The notes beneath the pieces are model-generated. The model was not told the origin of the DNA, did not search any database, and saw only the letters and a list, made by a program, of their open reading frames with translations. From Pseudomonadota bacterium (GTDB lineage Bacteria > Pseudomonadota > Gammaproteobacteria > Burkholderiales > Rhodocyclaceae): DNA of 39,831 bases. The DNA lies in assembly GCA_018262285.1 (NCBI GenBank), contig JAGTRX010000073.1:1-39831 (forward strand), given 5' to 3'. A program made the position numbers and the translations under genes. Shown here piece after piece: positions 13,553-21,245 of this stretch; the stretch's first letter is position 1; the number at the start of each line of letters is the position of its first letter.

Positions 13553-15369
13553 GCTGCTGCCTCAGACGGTTCAGTTTCGGTCGGTTTTTCGTTCCTCTCG
13601 ATAATGCTTTTCCCGCTTTTCGCTTTGGCTTTATTCGGTTTCATCTCGCCGGCGACGGTTTCCGTCCCGGTTTGATCCGCGCTTTGTGTTTGCGCTTGCG
13701 CAGCTGTTTTAGGGGGAGAGGCCTTTTTAGCGCCTTTTTCCGACGCTTTTGCAGCCTTGAACTCCTCTTCGACGTCGGCTCGGATGTCCGCAGGGTCGAT
13801 CCCTAAAACTTTTGCCAGGACAAGAAGGCGCTCAGGGTCGCTTTGCATCGACCAGGCGTTAACGGTGACTTGGCCGATGACCAGGATGTCAATCAGAAGC
13901 CGCCAACAGTCTCGGGCGTCCATTGTTTCAAAGCGCAGCCTGAAGGCCTCGACGCGCTCTGTGTCGTTTTTCCCTTCGGCATCCCATAGCTTGGCCAGCT
14001 TCTTGCGCAGGTCGTCGTAGGAACCCATAAAGAAGAATTCCGCCATCGTGCGGATCATCAAAAGGTATTCCTCAACCTCAATCGATTCCGGCCCGTTGTG
14101 CGTCATCAGGTTTTCGGCCTCGACCCGGATGTTAGAAAACAGCCGCGCCCGATATTCATTTTCCAGCTTGGCCTTGGCTTCGTTCTTGGCGTTTATGTCC
14201 TTTTCTTTCTGGCGACTGGTGGTGATTCCGGCTTCCTTGAGTTTTGCGGCCAGTACCTTCTCTTCGATGACCGGTACCAGGGTGTTCTTGCGAACATCTT
14301 CAACCAGCGTGATCGGCGCATCTTCGCCAAGCAGTTCGCGGTAGGTTCTGTTCTTGCTGTCGTCGTAACAGTGGGCATCAAGTGCAACAAAACCTTTCTT
14401 CATGCCAGAGTGCGGGCCAACACCATACGGCGCGATTTCCTCGGCCTTCTTCCCGGTGATGACCTCATGCCCTTTGGCTTTGGCTTCGGCAGCCTGGATG
14501 GCGACGTAAGCCATTTTTTTGGCGCTGAAACAGTCTGGATTCGTGCAAACGTCTGCACTGTCGATGTCTGAAAAAAGCTCAGGCTGATTGCCGGTGCGGT
14601 GTTGGCAATCAAAGCATCGGCCGGCGGTCGGAACCAGATCGCGATCGCCGTGCGGGAAGGGCGCATCGGCAAGCCGGAGGGTGTAACGGTCACGGATATG
14701 CTCTTTGGCCGCCCGTACCGACATGGGCTCGTTGCCGTATCGCGGCGTGGTGATGTCCTTGATGGCCTGATCCTGCAGCTTCAGGGTCGGAATCCGGGCG
14801 ACCAGGAGTGCCGTGGAAGGATTGAGCAGGCCACCGTAAAACAGGCGCTTGCCATCTTCGGAGAGCGCTGTCAGCTTGAGGCGCGCATAGATGTAAGCTT
14901 TGCTCTTGCCGATCTTCTCGGCCAGCTGGTCGGCGGTGTAGCCGTGATGTTTCATCATGCGCTCGTAGCCTTCCGCCTCTTCAAGCGGGTGCAGATCCTG
15001 GCGCTGCAGGTTCTCGATAATCTGAATTTCAAGCACTTCCAGATCCGTCAGCGTGCGGATCATGCCGGGAATGGAGCGCAGCCCTGCCGCCTGGGCAGCG
15101 CGGTAGCGACGTTCGCCGGCAACAATCTCGTAGGAAGGCATCAGATCGCCATCCCAGGGCTGGTCGATGGGCCAGTCGCGCACCAGAATCGGCTGCAGGA
15201 TGCCATGCCGTTTCACGCTTTCGGTCAGTTCGGCATGCTGATTTTCCGGGAAGTGTTTGCGCGGATTGGTCGGGCTGGGTTTGACCAGGCCGATGAGCAG
15301 GGGCTGGATCTGAGACAGCTTTTTTGCTTCTTCGGCGTATTGCTCGGGGCAGAAGTCGGTGCTGGTCAT
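13549..15369 (-). CDS. ParB/RepB-like DNA-binding protein
   Basis: 606 residues. N-terminal ParB/Srx nuclease-like fold: IGLVKPSPTNPRKHF, EIVAGERRYRAAQAAG (about 81-96) and IENLQRQDLHPLEEAEGY (about 118-135), then a KorB/ParB-type helix-turn-helix (TADQLAEKIGKSKAYIYARLKL). A Cys cluster (FDCQH...CTNPDCFSAKK) looks like a zinc site. The long C-terminal part is specific, and the last 80 residues are a low-complexity Lys/Ala/Thr tail. No parA is seen, so plasmid-type partition is unlikely; a role in phage DNA metabolism or regulation is more probable. The start overlaps the upstream stop (ATGA at 15369). Confidence 0.85.
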   Translation of the reverse strand: MTSTDFCPEQYAEEAKKLSQIQPLLIGLVKPSPTNPRKHFPENQHAELTESVKRHGILQPILVRDWPIDQPWDGDLMPSYEIVAGERRYRAAQAAGLRSIPGMIRTLTDLEVLEIQIIENLQRQDLHPLEEAEGYERMMKHHGYTADQLAEKIGKSKAYIYARLKLTALSEDGKRLFYGGLLNPSTALLVARIPTLKLQDQAIKDITTPRYGNEPMSVRAAKEHIRDRYTLRLADAPFPHGDRDLVPTAGRCFDCQHRTGNQPELFSDIDSADVCTNPDCFSAKKMAYVAIQAAEAKAKGHEVITGKKAEEIAPYGVGPHSGMKKGFVALDAHCYDDSKNRTYRELLGEDAPITLVEDVRKNTLVPVIEEKVLAAKLKEAGITTSRQKEKDINAKNEAKAKLENEYRARLFSNIRVEAENLMTHNGPESIEVEEYLLMIRTMAEFFFMGSYDDLRKKLAKLWDAEGKNDTERVEAFRLRFETMDARDCWRLLIDILVIGQVTVNAWSMQSDPERLLVLAKVLGIDPADIRADVEEEFKAAKASEKGAKKASPPKTAAQAQTQSADQTGTETVAGEMKPNKAKAKSGKSIIERNEKPTETEPSEAAA

Positions 15370-16115
15370 GATGCGGACTCCATTGGCACCAGTTTTGGTG
15401 CCATCACCAAGCGACCGGCTGGCCGGCAAGTGACGATGATCATGTCTTCAAGGTCTTTAAATGCTTCTGTGGCGCGTTCCATGGCCTGTTCTGGCGTTGC
15501 AGTCAGCTCACTGTGCAAGGCATAGGTATAAAACTCACCATCTGCGGATGCCTGTGGTTTTGGCTTTTTCAGCAGCGCCTGCAGGTCTGTCAGCGCTTCG
15601 TTCAGGTTGAGCGGCAGTCGGCCATCGGTCAGCTTCATGACCTGCACACAGAACTGCTCGATGGCGGTGTGTGCCTTGGCCAGCTTTTCGCGCAGGATCG
15701 TGGTCTCTGGTGTCTGTACCGCCATTTCAGCAGGTTTGCTGGCCGGCTGGATCGGCGCTGCAGGCGCTTGATCGGTGGCGGCTTCGTGGTGCTGGTGAAT
15801 GCGTGTCGGCGGTGTTTTCTTGGCGGCCTTGAGTTGCTTGGCCTCGGTCATCCGCGCCACCTGGAACTTTTTCCACTCCGGCGCCTGGTCGCCGCCAACC
15901 GTGGCGGAAATGCGGAACTCGGTCACGTCCTGCTGTCCCGGCCGTTTGACCAGACAGGTCAGGATATAGCCGGCGCGGATCGGCGCGGCGAGGTTGGCGT
16001 GAACGTTCTTGGGATGCACGCCCAGCACTTCCGCCAGCTCAGGCGTGCGGCAGCCGGGATGCTTGGCGATATACTCGCAGCCGATGTCGGCTTTGGTTTT
16101 TGGTTTGTCTGTCAT
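15366..16115 (-). CDS. Phage early protein with N-terminal winged-helix-like domain
   Basis: 249 residues. The N-terminus (YIAKHPGCRTPELAEVLGVHPKNV, about 15-38, followed by GYILTCLVKRPG) reads as a winged helix-turn-helix with a wing. The middle is Ala/Pro/Gln-rich linker. A coiled-coil region (TILREKLAKAHTAIEQFCVQ) precedes a C-terminal domain with FYTYALHSELTATPEQAMERA. DNA binding is inferred; no named family. It overlaps the ParB-like gene downstream and the 103-aa gene upstream by ATGA junctions, so the three are translationally coupled. Confidence 0.65.
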   Translation of the reverse strand: MTDKPKTKADIGCEYIAKHPGCRTPELAEVLGVHPKNVHANLAAPIRAGYILTCLVKRPGQQDVTEFRISATVGGDQAPEWKKFQVARMTEAKQLKAAKKTPPTRIHQHHEAATDQAPAAPIQPASKPAEMAVQTPETTILREKLAKAHTAIEQFCVQVMKLTDGRLPLNLNEALTDLQALLKKPKPQASADGEFYTYALHSELTATPEQAMERATEAFKDLEDMIIVTCRPAGRLVMAPKLVPMESAS

Positions 16116-16423
16116 GATTGGCCTCCGGTGGTATCGTTCATAGCTTGATTTGTCATTAAGGAGAAAAACGATGTCCGATCTTCAACAGCCGCTTGAAGCA
16201 GTAGTGATTCAGCTTCTGCAAGAATTTGACGCAGCGCTGGCGGCGCTACCTTCAAGAGCACAACTGGAAGCTTCTCCTCTGCGTTCTTGCGCAAATCGGA
16301 TGGACAGGATTCGGGAAAAAATGATGGATGAGCAATTAAGACTTCGACGCGAAGCGAGGCGCGCAGGAATCCATCTTCCAGAATCAATGTGGCGGCGGTA
16401 GTTGTCTGCTCTGCGGGAAGCAT
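16112..16423 (-). CDS. Hypothetical early protein, overlapping an antisense frame
   Basis: 103 residues, helical C-terminal half (ALRQILAEAESLLLQAAVED). Support: AAGGAG 8 nt upstream of ATG 16423 and an ATGA overlap with the next gene, both fitting the leftward operon. No family recognised. On the opposite strand, 16171-16401 has its own strong ribosome site (AAGGAG) and a plausible 76-residue product; see findings. The minus frame is preferred because it continues the operon. Confidence 0.55.
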   Translation of the reverse strand: MLPAEQTTTAATLILEDGFLRASLRVEVLIAHPSFFPESCPSDLRKNAEEKLPVVLLKVAPPALRQILAEAESLLLQAAVEDRTSFFSLMTNQAMNDTTGGQS

Positions 16424-16435
16424 GTTGATGGCTCC

Positions 16436-16630
16436 TTAATGAAAACTGGCGCACTTGGCGACGAACTGGCGCAGGCCAGATGCGCTCGAGCGCTTGCCGA
16501 GAAAAACGTTTTGCGCCGGGGTCTTGCGAAAGACCATGTAAACGCCGGATTTCTCGACGACGTACATGCCGTGATCTCTGGCGATCTGCTTGGCTTCCTT
16601 GAACTGCTGGAGAGGGGTGTGGCTAACCAT
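16436..16630 (-). CDS. First gene of the leftward early operon, hypothetical
   Basis: 64 residues from ATG 16630 (CCGGAGCCCAAC upstream). Sequence such as EAKQIARDHGMYVVEKSGVYMVFRK suggests a small helix-strand fold with a basic C-terminus (GKRSSASGLRQFVAK). It lies about 22 nt behind the predicted start of transcription of PL, so it is the immediate-early left gene. By position it could be an antiterminator or a host-interaction protein, but nothing in the sequence proves it. Confidence 0.6.
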   Translation of the reverse strand: MVSHTPLQQFKEAKQIARDHGMYVVEKSGVYMVFRKTPAQNVFLGKRSSASGLRQFVAKCASFH

Positions 16631-16659
16631 GTTGGGCTCCGGTGGATGAATTCGGAGCA

Positions 16660-16688
16660 AATATAGACCCGTCTATTTATTGTGTCAA
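16660..16688 (-). promoter_or_regulatory. PL: leftward early promoter
   Basis: On the minus strand TTGACA (16683-16688), a 17-bp spacer and TATATT (16660-16665), a near-consensus sigma70 promoter. It reads into the operon that contains the ParB-like gene, the DGR and int. Operators cover its spacer/-10 and its -35. Confidence 0.88.
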
Positions 16689-16701
16689 TAGATGCGTCTA
16701 T
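16663..16701. promoter_or_regulatory. OL operators (two inverted repeats)
   Basis: ATAGAC-CC-GTCTAT at 16663-16676 (perfect 6-bp half sites) and ATAGAT-GC-GTCTAT at 16688-16701 (one mismatch). Start-to-start distance is 25 bp, identical to the pair at PR. They overlap the PL -10/spacer and abut its -35. Confidence 0.85.
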
Positions 16702-16710
16702 ATTTTTAGG

Positions 16711-16741
16711 TAAAATAAAAGCACTGCCGTGTGGCAGCGCT
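16711..16741 (-). terminator. Terminator of the repressor-BRCT transcript
   Basis: On the minus strand AGCGCTGCC-ACAC-GGCAGTGCT (9-bp stem, one G-T pair) followed by TTTATTTTA. It lies past the BRCT gene and just upstream of PL, so the lysogenic transcript should stop before the PL operon. Confidence 0.78.
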
Positions 16742-16783
16742 TGATCAATCAGCTATGGGAATAGGAATGCAAAAGGGCGTGCC

Positions 16784-17407
16784 TTATGCTTCCTCCAGTG
16801 CTTTGACCCATTGTTGTTCTGAAACGATGGCTGGTAGGCCGTAGCGTTCTCGTCTCTCAATGGCGGTTTCGATTTTTCGGCCATAGGTCATATTGGCCCA
16901 GTCTTCATTGACAATAGAACCGATGACAAGATAATCAAGTTTGCTTGTCACGCGATCAACGGGCATTGCCTCAAGTTTCAGTACCGCACGTTCACAGGCA
17001 GCGCGGGTCCCAAAGTAAAACATGCCGGTAAAACAGAAAGTCATATTTCGAAAAAATATAGTGGGATCTTCATCAAGCGGAAGAGATGGGCCTTCAGTGG
17101 TCACCGCGCCTGTTTCACTAAAATGATTTCCGCATAGGTTCTCAAGGCAAATAAGCAGTTCGCTGCGTTCGTTATCAGTGACCTTTCCGTCCGCTAGAAT
17201 GGCATCAATGCGCTTGGCAATCATGTTTCCTGGCCAGTTTGTGCAGGTATCATGATTCTCGGCTAGCCAGGTGCGCAAAAAAACAATTTCTTTATCGTTG
17301 ATGTGTCCGTCTGCGACAAGTCCAGTACAGATGCCAAGCAGGGTATTTGTTGCTTTGGTAAATTTGCGCTGTTGGATTGAGTTATTAATGGCAAAATTAT
17401 TTTGCAT
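16784..17407 (-). CDS. BRCT-domain protein in the lysogeny module
   Basis: 207 residues from ATG 17407 (AAGGA upstream). The N-terminal half (TLLGICTGLVADGHINDKEI ... DAILADGKVTDNERSELL) contains two acidic helix-loop-helix repeats like the TerB family. The C-terminal part FCFTGMFYFGTRAACERAVLKL...VTSKLDYLVIG is a DNA-ligase-type BRCT domain. The gene is AT-richer than its neighbours (for example ttattaatggcaaaattatttt near the start), suggesting separate acquisition. It follows the repressor gene by 45 nt in the same direction and ends before a terminator, so it should be expressed in the lysogen. Function unknown; DNA-end sensing or defence are speculative. Confidence 0.8.
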   Translation of the reverse strand: MQNNFAINNSIQQRKFTKATNTLLGICTGLVADGHINDKEIVFLRTWLAENHDTCTNWPGNMIAKRIDAILADGKVTDNERSELLICLENLCGNHFSETGAVTTEGPSLPLDEDPTIFFRNMTFCFTGMFYFGTRAACERAVLKLEAMPVDRVTSKLDYLVIGSIVNEDWANMTYGRKIETAIERRERYGLPAIVSEQQWVKALEEA

Positions 17408-17452
17408 GGATATCAATCCTTGTCTTATTTGAACCAGCGGACGTCAAAAACT

Positions 17453-17836
17453 TTAGCCGTTGGCCTGTCGTTCGCCGCAATGCCCTGGTGCGTCACAATC
17501 GTTAGCTTCGGCATCGTCAGAAAATGCCTCAACCATGCGGACGATTTTGTACTGCTCACGTTCGGACATGGTGGACATCCTTGTTACAAGTCGCTTAGTG
17601 GGTTCGCTAAGCTGGTTTGTTTCGATCATTCCACCAATCTCGTCGGCCAGCCAATCAACACTAACGCCACAGGCGCGGGCAAATCTGGCTGTAAATTCTG
17701 ATCCGCTGCATTTGTTATCCAAGTTTTCGAGATGTGAAATAGAGGGTTGCTTGATACCAGTGGTATCGGCCAACTCTGACTGAGACAGGTTGGCGTATTT
17801 ACGTGCGATCTTAAGGCGTTCTCCGTATTCCATCAT
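17453..17836 (-). CDS. cI-like phage repressor (XRE family)
   Basis: 126-127 residues. The N-terminal HTH is clear: YGERLKIARKYANLSQSELA, then GIKQPSISHLENLDNK. The C-terminal half has no LexA-type Ser/Lys peptidase motif, so induction probably does not use RecA-stimulated self-cleavage. Two tandem ATGs (17836, 17833) give alternative starts with no ribosome site; transcription predicted from PRM would begin at about the second ATG. It is divergent from the cro-like gene, with operators between, the lambda immunity layout. It presumably binds the ATAGAC-type operators at PR and PL. Confidence 0.88.
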   Translation of the reverse strand: MMEYGERLKIARKYANLSQSELADTTGIKQPSISHLENLDNKCSGSEFTARFARACGVSVDWLADEIGGMIETNQLSEPTKRLVTRMSTMSEREQYKIVRMVEAFSDDAEANDCDAPGHCGERQANG

Positions 17837-17839
17837 GCA

Positions 17840-17868
17840 ACGGTATCCATGAGGTTTTTTTAAGTCAA
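17840..17868 (-). promoter_or_regulatory. PRM: candidate repressor maintenance promoter
   Basis: On the minus strand TTGACT (17863-17868), 17-bp spacer, TACCGT (17840-17845). The -10 is weak (3 of 6), as expected of a promoter that needs activation. The -35 directly abuts the upstream operator at 17869, where bound repressor could touch RNA polymerase. The predicted +1 (about 17833) coincides with the second start codon. Confidence 0.55.
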
Positions 17869-17907
17869 ATAGACAACCCTATTGACGCGAAAGATAGACA
17901 GGTCTAT
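17869..17907. promoter_or_regulatory. OR operators (two inverted repeats)
   Basis: ATAGAC-AG-GTCTAT at 17894-17907 is perfect; ATAGAC-AA-CCCTAT at 17869-17882 has two mismatches in one half. They are 25 bp apart, as at OL, and lie in the PR spacer/-10 and at the -35. Confidence 0.82.
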
Positions 17908-17910
17908 ATT
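17882..17910 (+). promoter_or_regulatory. PR: rightward early promoter
   Basis: TTGACG (17882-17887), 17-bp spacer, TATATT (17905-17910). The predicted +1 is A17917, only 3 nt before the ATG of the cro-like gene. Confidence 0.87.
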
Positions 17911-17919
17911 TCGCTCACT

Positions 17920-18204
17920 ATGTCTAAGCTCTCACTTCTTAAAGCGGTCGAAATGGCCGGTGGCCAAGCGCATCTGGCGCGTGGCATTCGGGATCGCATC
18001 CCCGACAGCAAGATCGGTCAGGTGCATGTCTGGGGCTGGCTTAATAGCGTCAAGTTCGAAGTGCCGCCGGCTGAGACCGTGATTCCTATTGCAGATTTTC
18101 TGGGCTACCGCATTACGCCGCACGAGCTGCGGCCAGACCTTTACCCAATACCGACCGATGCGATTCCGCCTGGATTTGTCAGCGATCTTCAAAAGGCGGC
18201 GTGA
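17920..18204 (+). CDS. Cro/YdaS-like regulator
   Basis: 94 residues. The start LLKAVEMAGGQAHLARGI...IGQVHVWGWLNS fits the YdaS/Cro-like helix-turn-helix family, and VIPIADFLGYRITPHELRPDLYP matches their C-terminal part. It is the first rightward gene opposite the repressor, so it should bind the same operators. With the PR start at about 17917 the message would be essentially leaderless. It is followed by a strong terminator at 18264. Confidence 0.82.
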   Translation: MSKLSLLKAVEMAGGQAHLARGIRDRIPDSKIGQVHVWGWLNSVKFEVPPAETVIPIADFLGYRITPHELRPDLYPIPTDAIPPGFVSDLQKAA

Positions 18205-18263
18205 TGCACACATTTTCATTTCCATCTTTTACCTCCTGCGACCGGCTTCGGTCAGTCGTTGAT

Positions 18264-18295
18264 CGGCTGGGGCTTCGGCCCTGGCCGTTTTTTTT
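18264..18295 (+). terminator. Terminator after the cro-like gene
   Basis: CGGCTGGGGC-TTCG-GCCCTGGCCG with a T8 tract (18288-18295). A smaller hairpin GACCG-GCTT-CGGTC precedes it. By analogy to lambda tR1, downstream expression would need antitermination, readthrough or another promoter. Confidence 0.8.
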
Positions 18296-18363
18296 ATTTC
18301 GTATCTTCAGTGTTGCCCAGCTTCGATCCTCTCGCTAGGCGTAATTTTTGAGGCCATCGCACC

Positions 18364-18813
18364 ATGTCAATCAAGAAAACCAACCGATCACTTTTTCTGG
18401 CCATGCACGCGGATGCCAAAGATTTCCCTGGCGGTATACGCGGGCTGGCCGAGTTTCTTGGCCGTAACGGTAGCACCCTGGGTAACCAGCTGAACCCGGA
18501 TCACGACGCCGCGCCACCTTCGATGGAAGTCATGGTCGACTTGATGAAGCTGACCAACGGCAAGCGAACAGCCTTTGCTCTGGCGCAACTGGTGGGGCAG
18601 GTGCCGATGGATATGGAGTTTGCGCACCATCAGCCATGCGATGCGGTGCGGATGTTTATGGCTTTGGTGCATGAGGCCAGTCAGGTCTTTGGCATGGGCT
18701 CCGAGTTTGCCAGTGATCTGCGCTTCGACGCTGATGAGCGCAAGCGCCTTGAGCCGCTGCTGCTGAATTTAATGAAGGCGACAGCCGAGCTGCTACAGGC
18801 GGTGCGCGGCTGA
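18364..18813 (+). CDS. Phage regulatory protein CII-like (CP76 family)
   Basis: 149 residues. The pattern LFLAMHADAKDFPGGIRGLA, then FLGRNGSTLGNQLNP, a region on choosing lymph helices (SMEVMVDLMKLTNGKRTAFALAQ restated in parts) and a helical C-terminus matches the phage CII/CP76 family, which regulate the lysis-lysogeny choice. It is translationally coupled to the primase-helicase gene (TGATG at 18811-18815). No ribosome site of note before ATG 18364 apart from a weak GAGG. Confidence 0.75.
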   Translation: MSIKKTNRSLFLAMHADAKDFPGGIRGLAEFLGRNGSTLGNQLNPDHDAAPPSMEVMVDLMKLTNGKRTAFALAQLVGQVPMDMEFAHHQPCDAVRMFMALVHEASQVFGMGSEFASDLRFDADERKRLEPLLLNLMKATAELLQAVRG

Positions 18814-21236
18814 TGACACAAAGCCTGCCGGAACGCATTGATTTCGAGCAGATCGCCCGGGCGGCGCTCAATGATGTCAATGCGCTGTTGATGGACTGGT
18901 TACCAAACGGGAACAAGGCTGGCCCGGAGTGGAAGAGCGTCAATCCGACCCGTAGCGACAGACGCGCCGGTAGTTTCTCGGTCAATATGACCAATGGCAA
19001 GTGGGGCGATTTTGCCAGCGGCGATACCGGCGGCGATCTGATTTCGTTGAGCGCTTATTTGTTTTACGGCGGCGATCAGGTTGCTGCTGCACGTGAGCTG
19101 GCGCAGCGTTTTGGTATTGCGGTGCCACCAGCGCATGGTGAAGAGCGCCAGCGCCAGCAGATCCAAACGCCTGCACCAGAAAGCCCTCCAGTGCCGCCGA
19201 AAAAGAGTACGCCATGGGAGGCGCAGCGCGTTGCGCCTGAGACTGCGCCACCGCCTCCCAAGGCGCATTCGCATCGCGGCGTGCCGCAGATGAGCTGGCA
19301 TTACAAGGATGCCGATGGCCGCACCCTGGGCTATGTCCATCGGTTTATCACCAGCGACGGCAGCAAGGAAGTGATGCCGGTCTGCTGGGCGCGTAATTCG
19401 AAATCCGGCGTTGAGGATTGGCACTGGATGCATTTTGCCGAGCCGCGGTGCCTTTTCGGATTGGATACGCTGGCGGCCAAGCCAGAGGCGACGGTGCTGG
19501 TGGTCGAGGGCGAGAAGTGCGTCACTGTTGGCGCGCCTGAGCTTCCCGATCTGGCCTTGATGAGCTGGCCGGGCGGAACAAATGCCGAACATAAGGCGGA
19601 TTGGGCGCCACTTGCAGGCCGCAAGATCATCATCTGGCCGGACTGTGATGCCAAGCGCGTCAAGTTGTCAAAAGAGGAAGAGGCGGCTGGTATCGATCCT
19701 TTGTCGAAGCCTTACCTGCCGGAGACCAAGCAACCCGGATGGAAAGCAGCGCTGAAGATTGCCGTGCGCCTGCATGAGCAGGGCTGCAAGGTCTGGCTTG
19801 TCCGCATCCCTGCGCCTGGTGAGAAGCCGGACGGGTGGGATATTGCCGATGCGGTCGAAGAAGGCCTGCGCGGTGAAACGCTGGCGAACTGGATACGCGA
19901 TAACGCCAAGGTCTATGACCAGGAAGCGCCGATTGCCGAGGGTTCAGAACCCATTTCTACCGCTGAAGAGGCTGCCGCAGGGTTGGTGGAAGAAAAGCAC
20001 TGGACAAAGCGCCTTTTGTTCAAAAATGGTGAGCTTTCGGACTGTTTGTCGAATATCTTCGATATTTTGACAAATACAAGACAGTGGGATGGCGTGATCG
20101 CTTTTGACGAACTGTCGCAGCGCACGGTCAAACTCAAGCAGCCGCCGTTTTTTGGTGGCGAGATCGGCGAATGGTTGCCGACGGACGATTCCCGCACCAC
20201 GATGTGGTTGTCTCGCAAGTGGTCAATGACGCCATCTTCGGCGCGGGTGGCCGAGGCTGTTGAGACAATTTCACGCGGCAATGCCTTCCACCCGGTACGC
20301 GATTGGCTCCGGGCGCTGCCTGCATGGGATGGAACGCCACGATTGTCCATGTGGCTGACGGATTTCCTGGGTGTGAAAAACAACCAGTACAGCCAGCGGG
20401 TCGGCACCTGGTTCATCATGGGTATGGTGGCACGCGCGATGCGCCCTGGCTGCAAGTTCGACTACTGCCTGGTGCTTGAGGGCGCCCAGGGCAAAAAGAA
20501 ATCGACGGCGCTTTCGGTGTTGGCCGGTGAGTGGTTCGGCGATACCGACCTCGATCTGCACAACAAGGATTCGATGATCGCCCTGCAGGGCAAGTGGCTT
20601 TATGAGTTCGGCGAACTTGGATCACTGGCACGCGCTGAGTCGTTGCGCCAGAAATCCTTCCTGTCGCGGCGCATCGATGAATTCCGTCCGCCGTATGGTC
20701 GCAGAGACATCAAGTGCCCGCGCCAGCTTGTCTTTGCAGGCACCACCAACGAATGGGAATGGAACAAGGACCCCACCGGCGGCAGGCGTTTCTGGCCGGT
20801 CGAGGTTTCCGAAATCGATATCGACGGGATCATCAATACGCGTGAGCAGCTGTTTGCCGAGGCGCTGGCGTATTTCGATGCCGGCAATCGGTACTGGCCA
20901 AGCTCGGAAGAGCAACGGGCGCTGTTTGATCCTGAGCAGCTCAGGCGTGAGCAGCCGGAGGCTTATATCGACATCCTGCATGACTGGGTCGACAAGCAGA
21001 TCGGTGAGTTCAGTATCGCCACGGCAATCAGCGATGGCCTCGGCCTCGATGCCGCAAAGATGACCCGCGATATTCAGACGCGGGTCGGTACCGCACTCCG
21101 CAAGCTGGGGTGCACAAAGTTCGAAAAACGCAATGGTGTGACGCGCTACTGGTACAAGCCCCCCGTAAGAAATGGGGCGATGACGACGTCCGCACAGCCG
21201 GCGCAGCAGTCAGGAGGGGCAAATGAATACTTCTGA
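18813..21236 (+). CDS. Phage replication protein: primase-like domain fused to VapE/DUF5906-type helicase
   Basis: 807 residues. N-terminus (GSFSVNMTNGKWGDFASGDT, GGDLISLSAYLF) resembles the zinc-less CHC2/primase-associated region. A Toprim-like segment (EATVLVVEGEKCVTVG, IIIWPDCDAKR) occupies about 225-285. The C-terminal half is the VapE/DUF5906 ATPase: FHPVRDWLRALPAWDGTPRL, Walker A-like LEGAQGKKKSTALSVLAG (about 555-572), WLYEFGELGSLARAE, and FAGTTNEWEWNKDPTGGRRF. It should prime and unwind phage DNA at the origin immediately downstream. Start overlaps the CII-like stop. Confidence 0.88.
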   Translation: MTQSLPERIDFEQIARAALNDVNALLMDWLPNGNKAGPEWKSVNPTRSDRRAGSFSVNMTNGKWGDFASGDTGGDLISLSAYLFYGGDQVAAARELAQRFGIAVPPAHGEERQRQQIQTPAPESPPVPPKKSTPWEAQRVAPETAPPPPKAHSHRGVPQMSWHYKDADGRTLGYVHRFITSDGSKEVMPVCWARNSKSGVEDWHWMHFAEPRCLFGLDTLAAKPEATVLVVEGEKCVTVGAPELPDLALMSWPGGTNAEHKADWAPLAGRKIIIWPDCDAKRVKLSKEEEAAGIDPLSKPYLPETKQPGWKAALKIAVRLHEQGCKVWLVRIPAPGEKPDGWDIADAVEEGLRGETLANWIRDNAKVYDQEAPIAEGSEPISTAEEAAAGLVEEKHWTKRLLFKNGELSDCLSNIFDILTNTRQWDGVIAFDELSQRTVKLKQPPFFGGEIGEWLPTDDSRTTMWLSRKWSMTPSSARVAEAVETISRGNAFHPVRDWLRALPAWDGTPRLSMWLTDFLGVKNNQYSQRVGTWFIMGMVARAMRPGCKFDYCLVLEGAQGKKKSTALSVLAGEWFGDTDLDLHNKDSMIALQGKWLYEFGELGSLARAESLRQKSFLSRRIDEFRPPYGRRDIKCPRQLVFAGTTNEWEWNKDPTGGRRFWPVEVSEIDIDGIINTREQLFAEALAYFDAGNRYWPSSEEQRALFDPEQLRREQPEAYIDILHDWVDKQIGEFSIATAISDGLGLDAAKMTRDIQTRVGTALRKLGCTKFEKRNGVTRYWYKPPVRNGAMTTSAQPAQQSGGANEYF

Positions 21237-21245
21237 TTGCACAAA

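Noticed and set aside
13549-15369. Plasmid-type ParAB partition system
   Set aside because: No ParA-like ATPase or parS-like iterons seen; the gene is embedded in a phage early operon of an integrated element.
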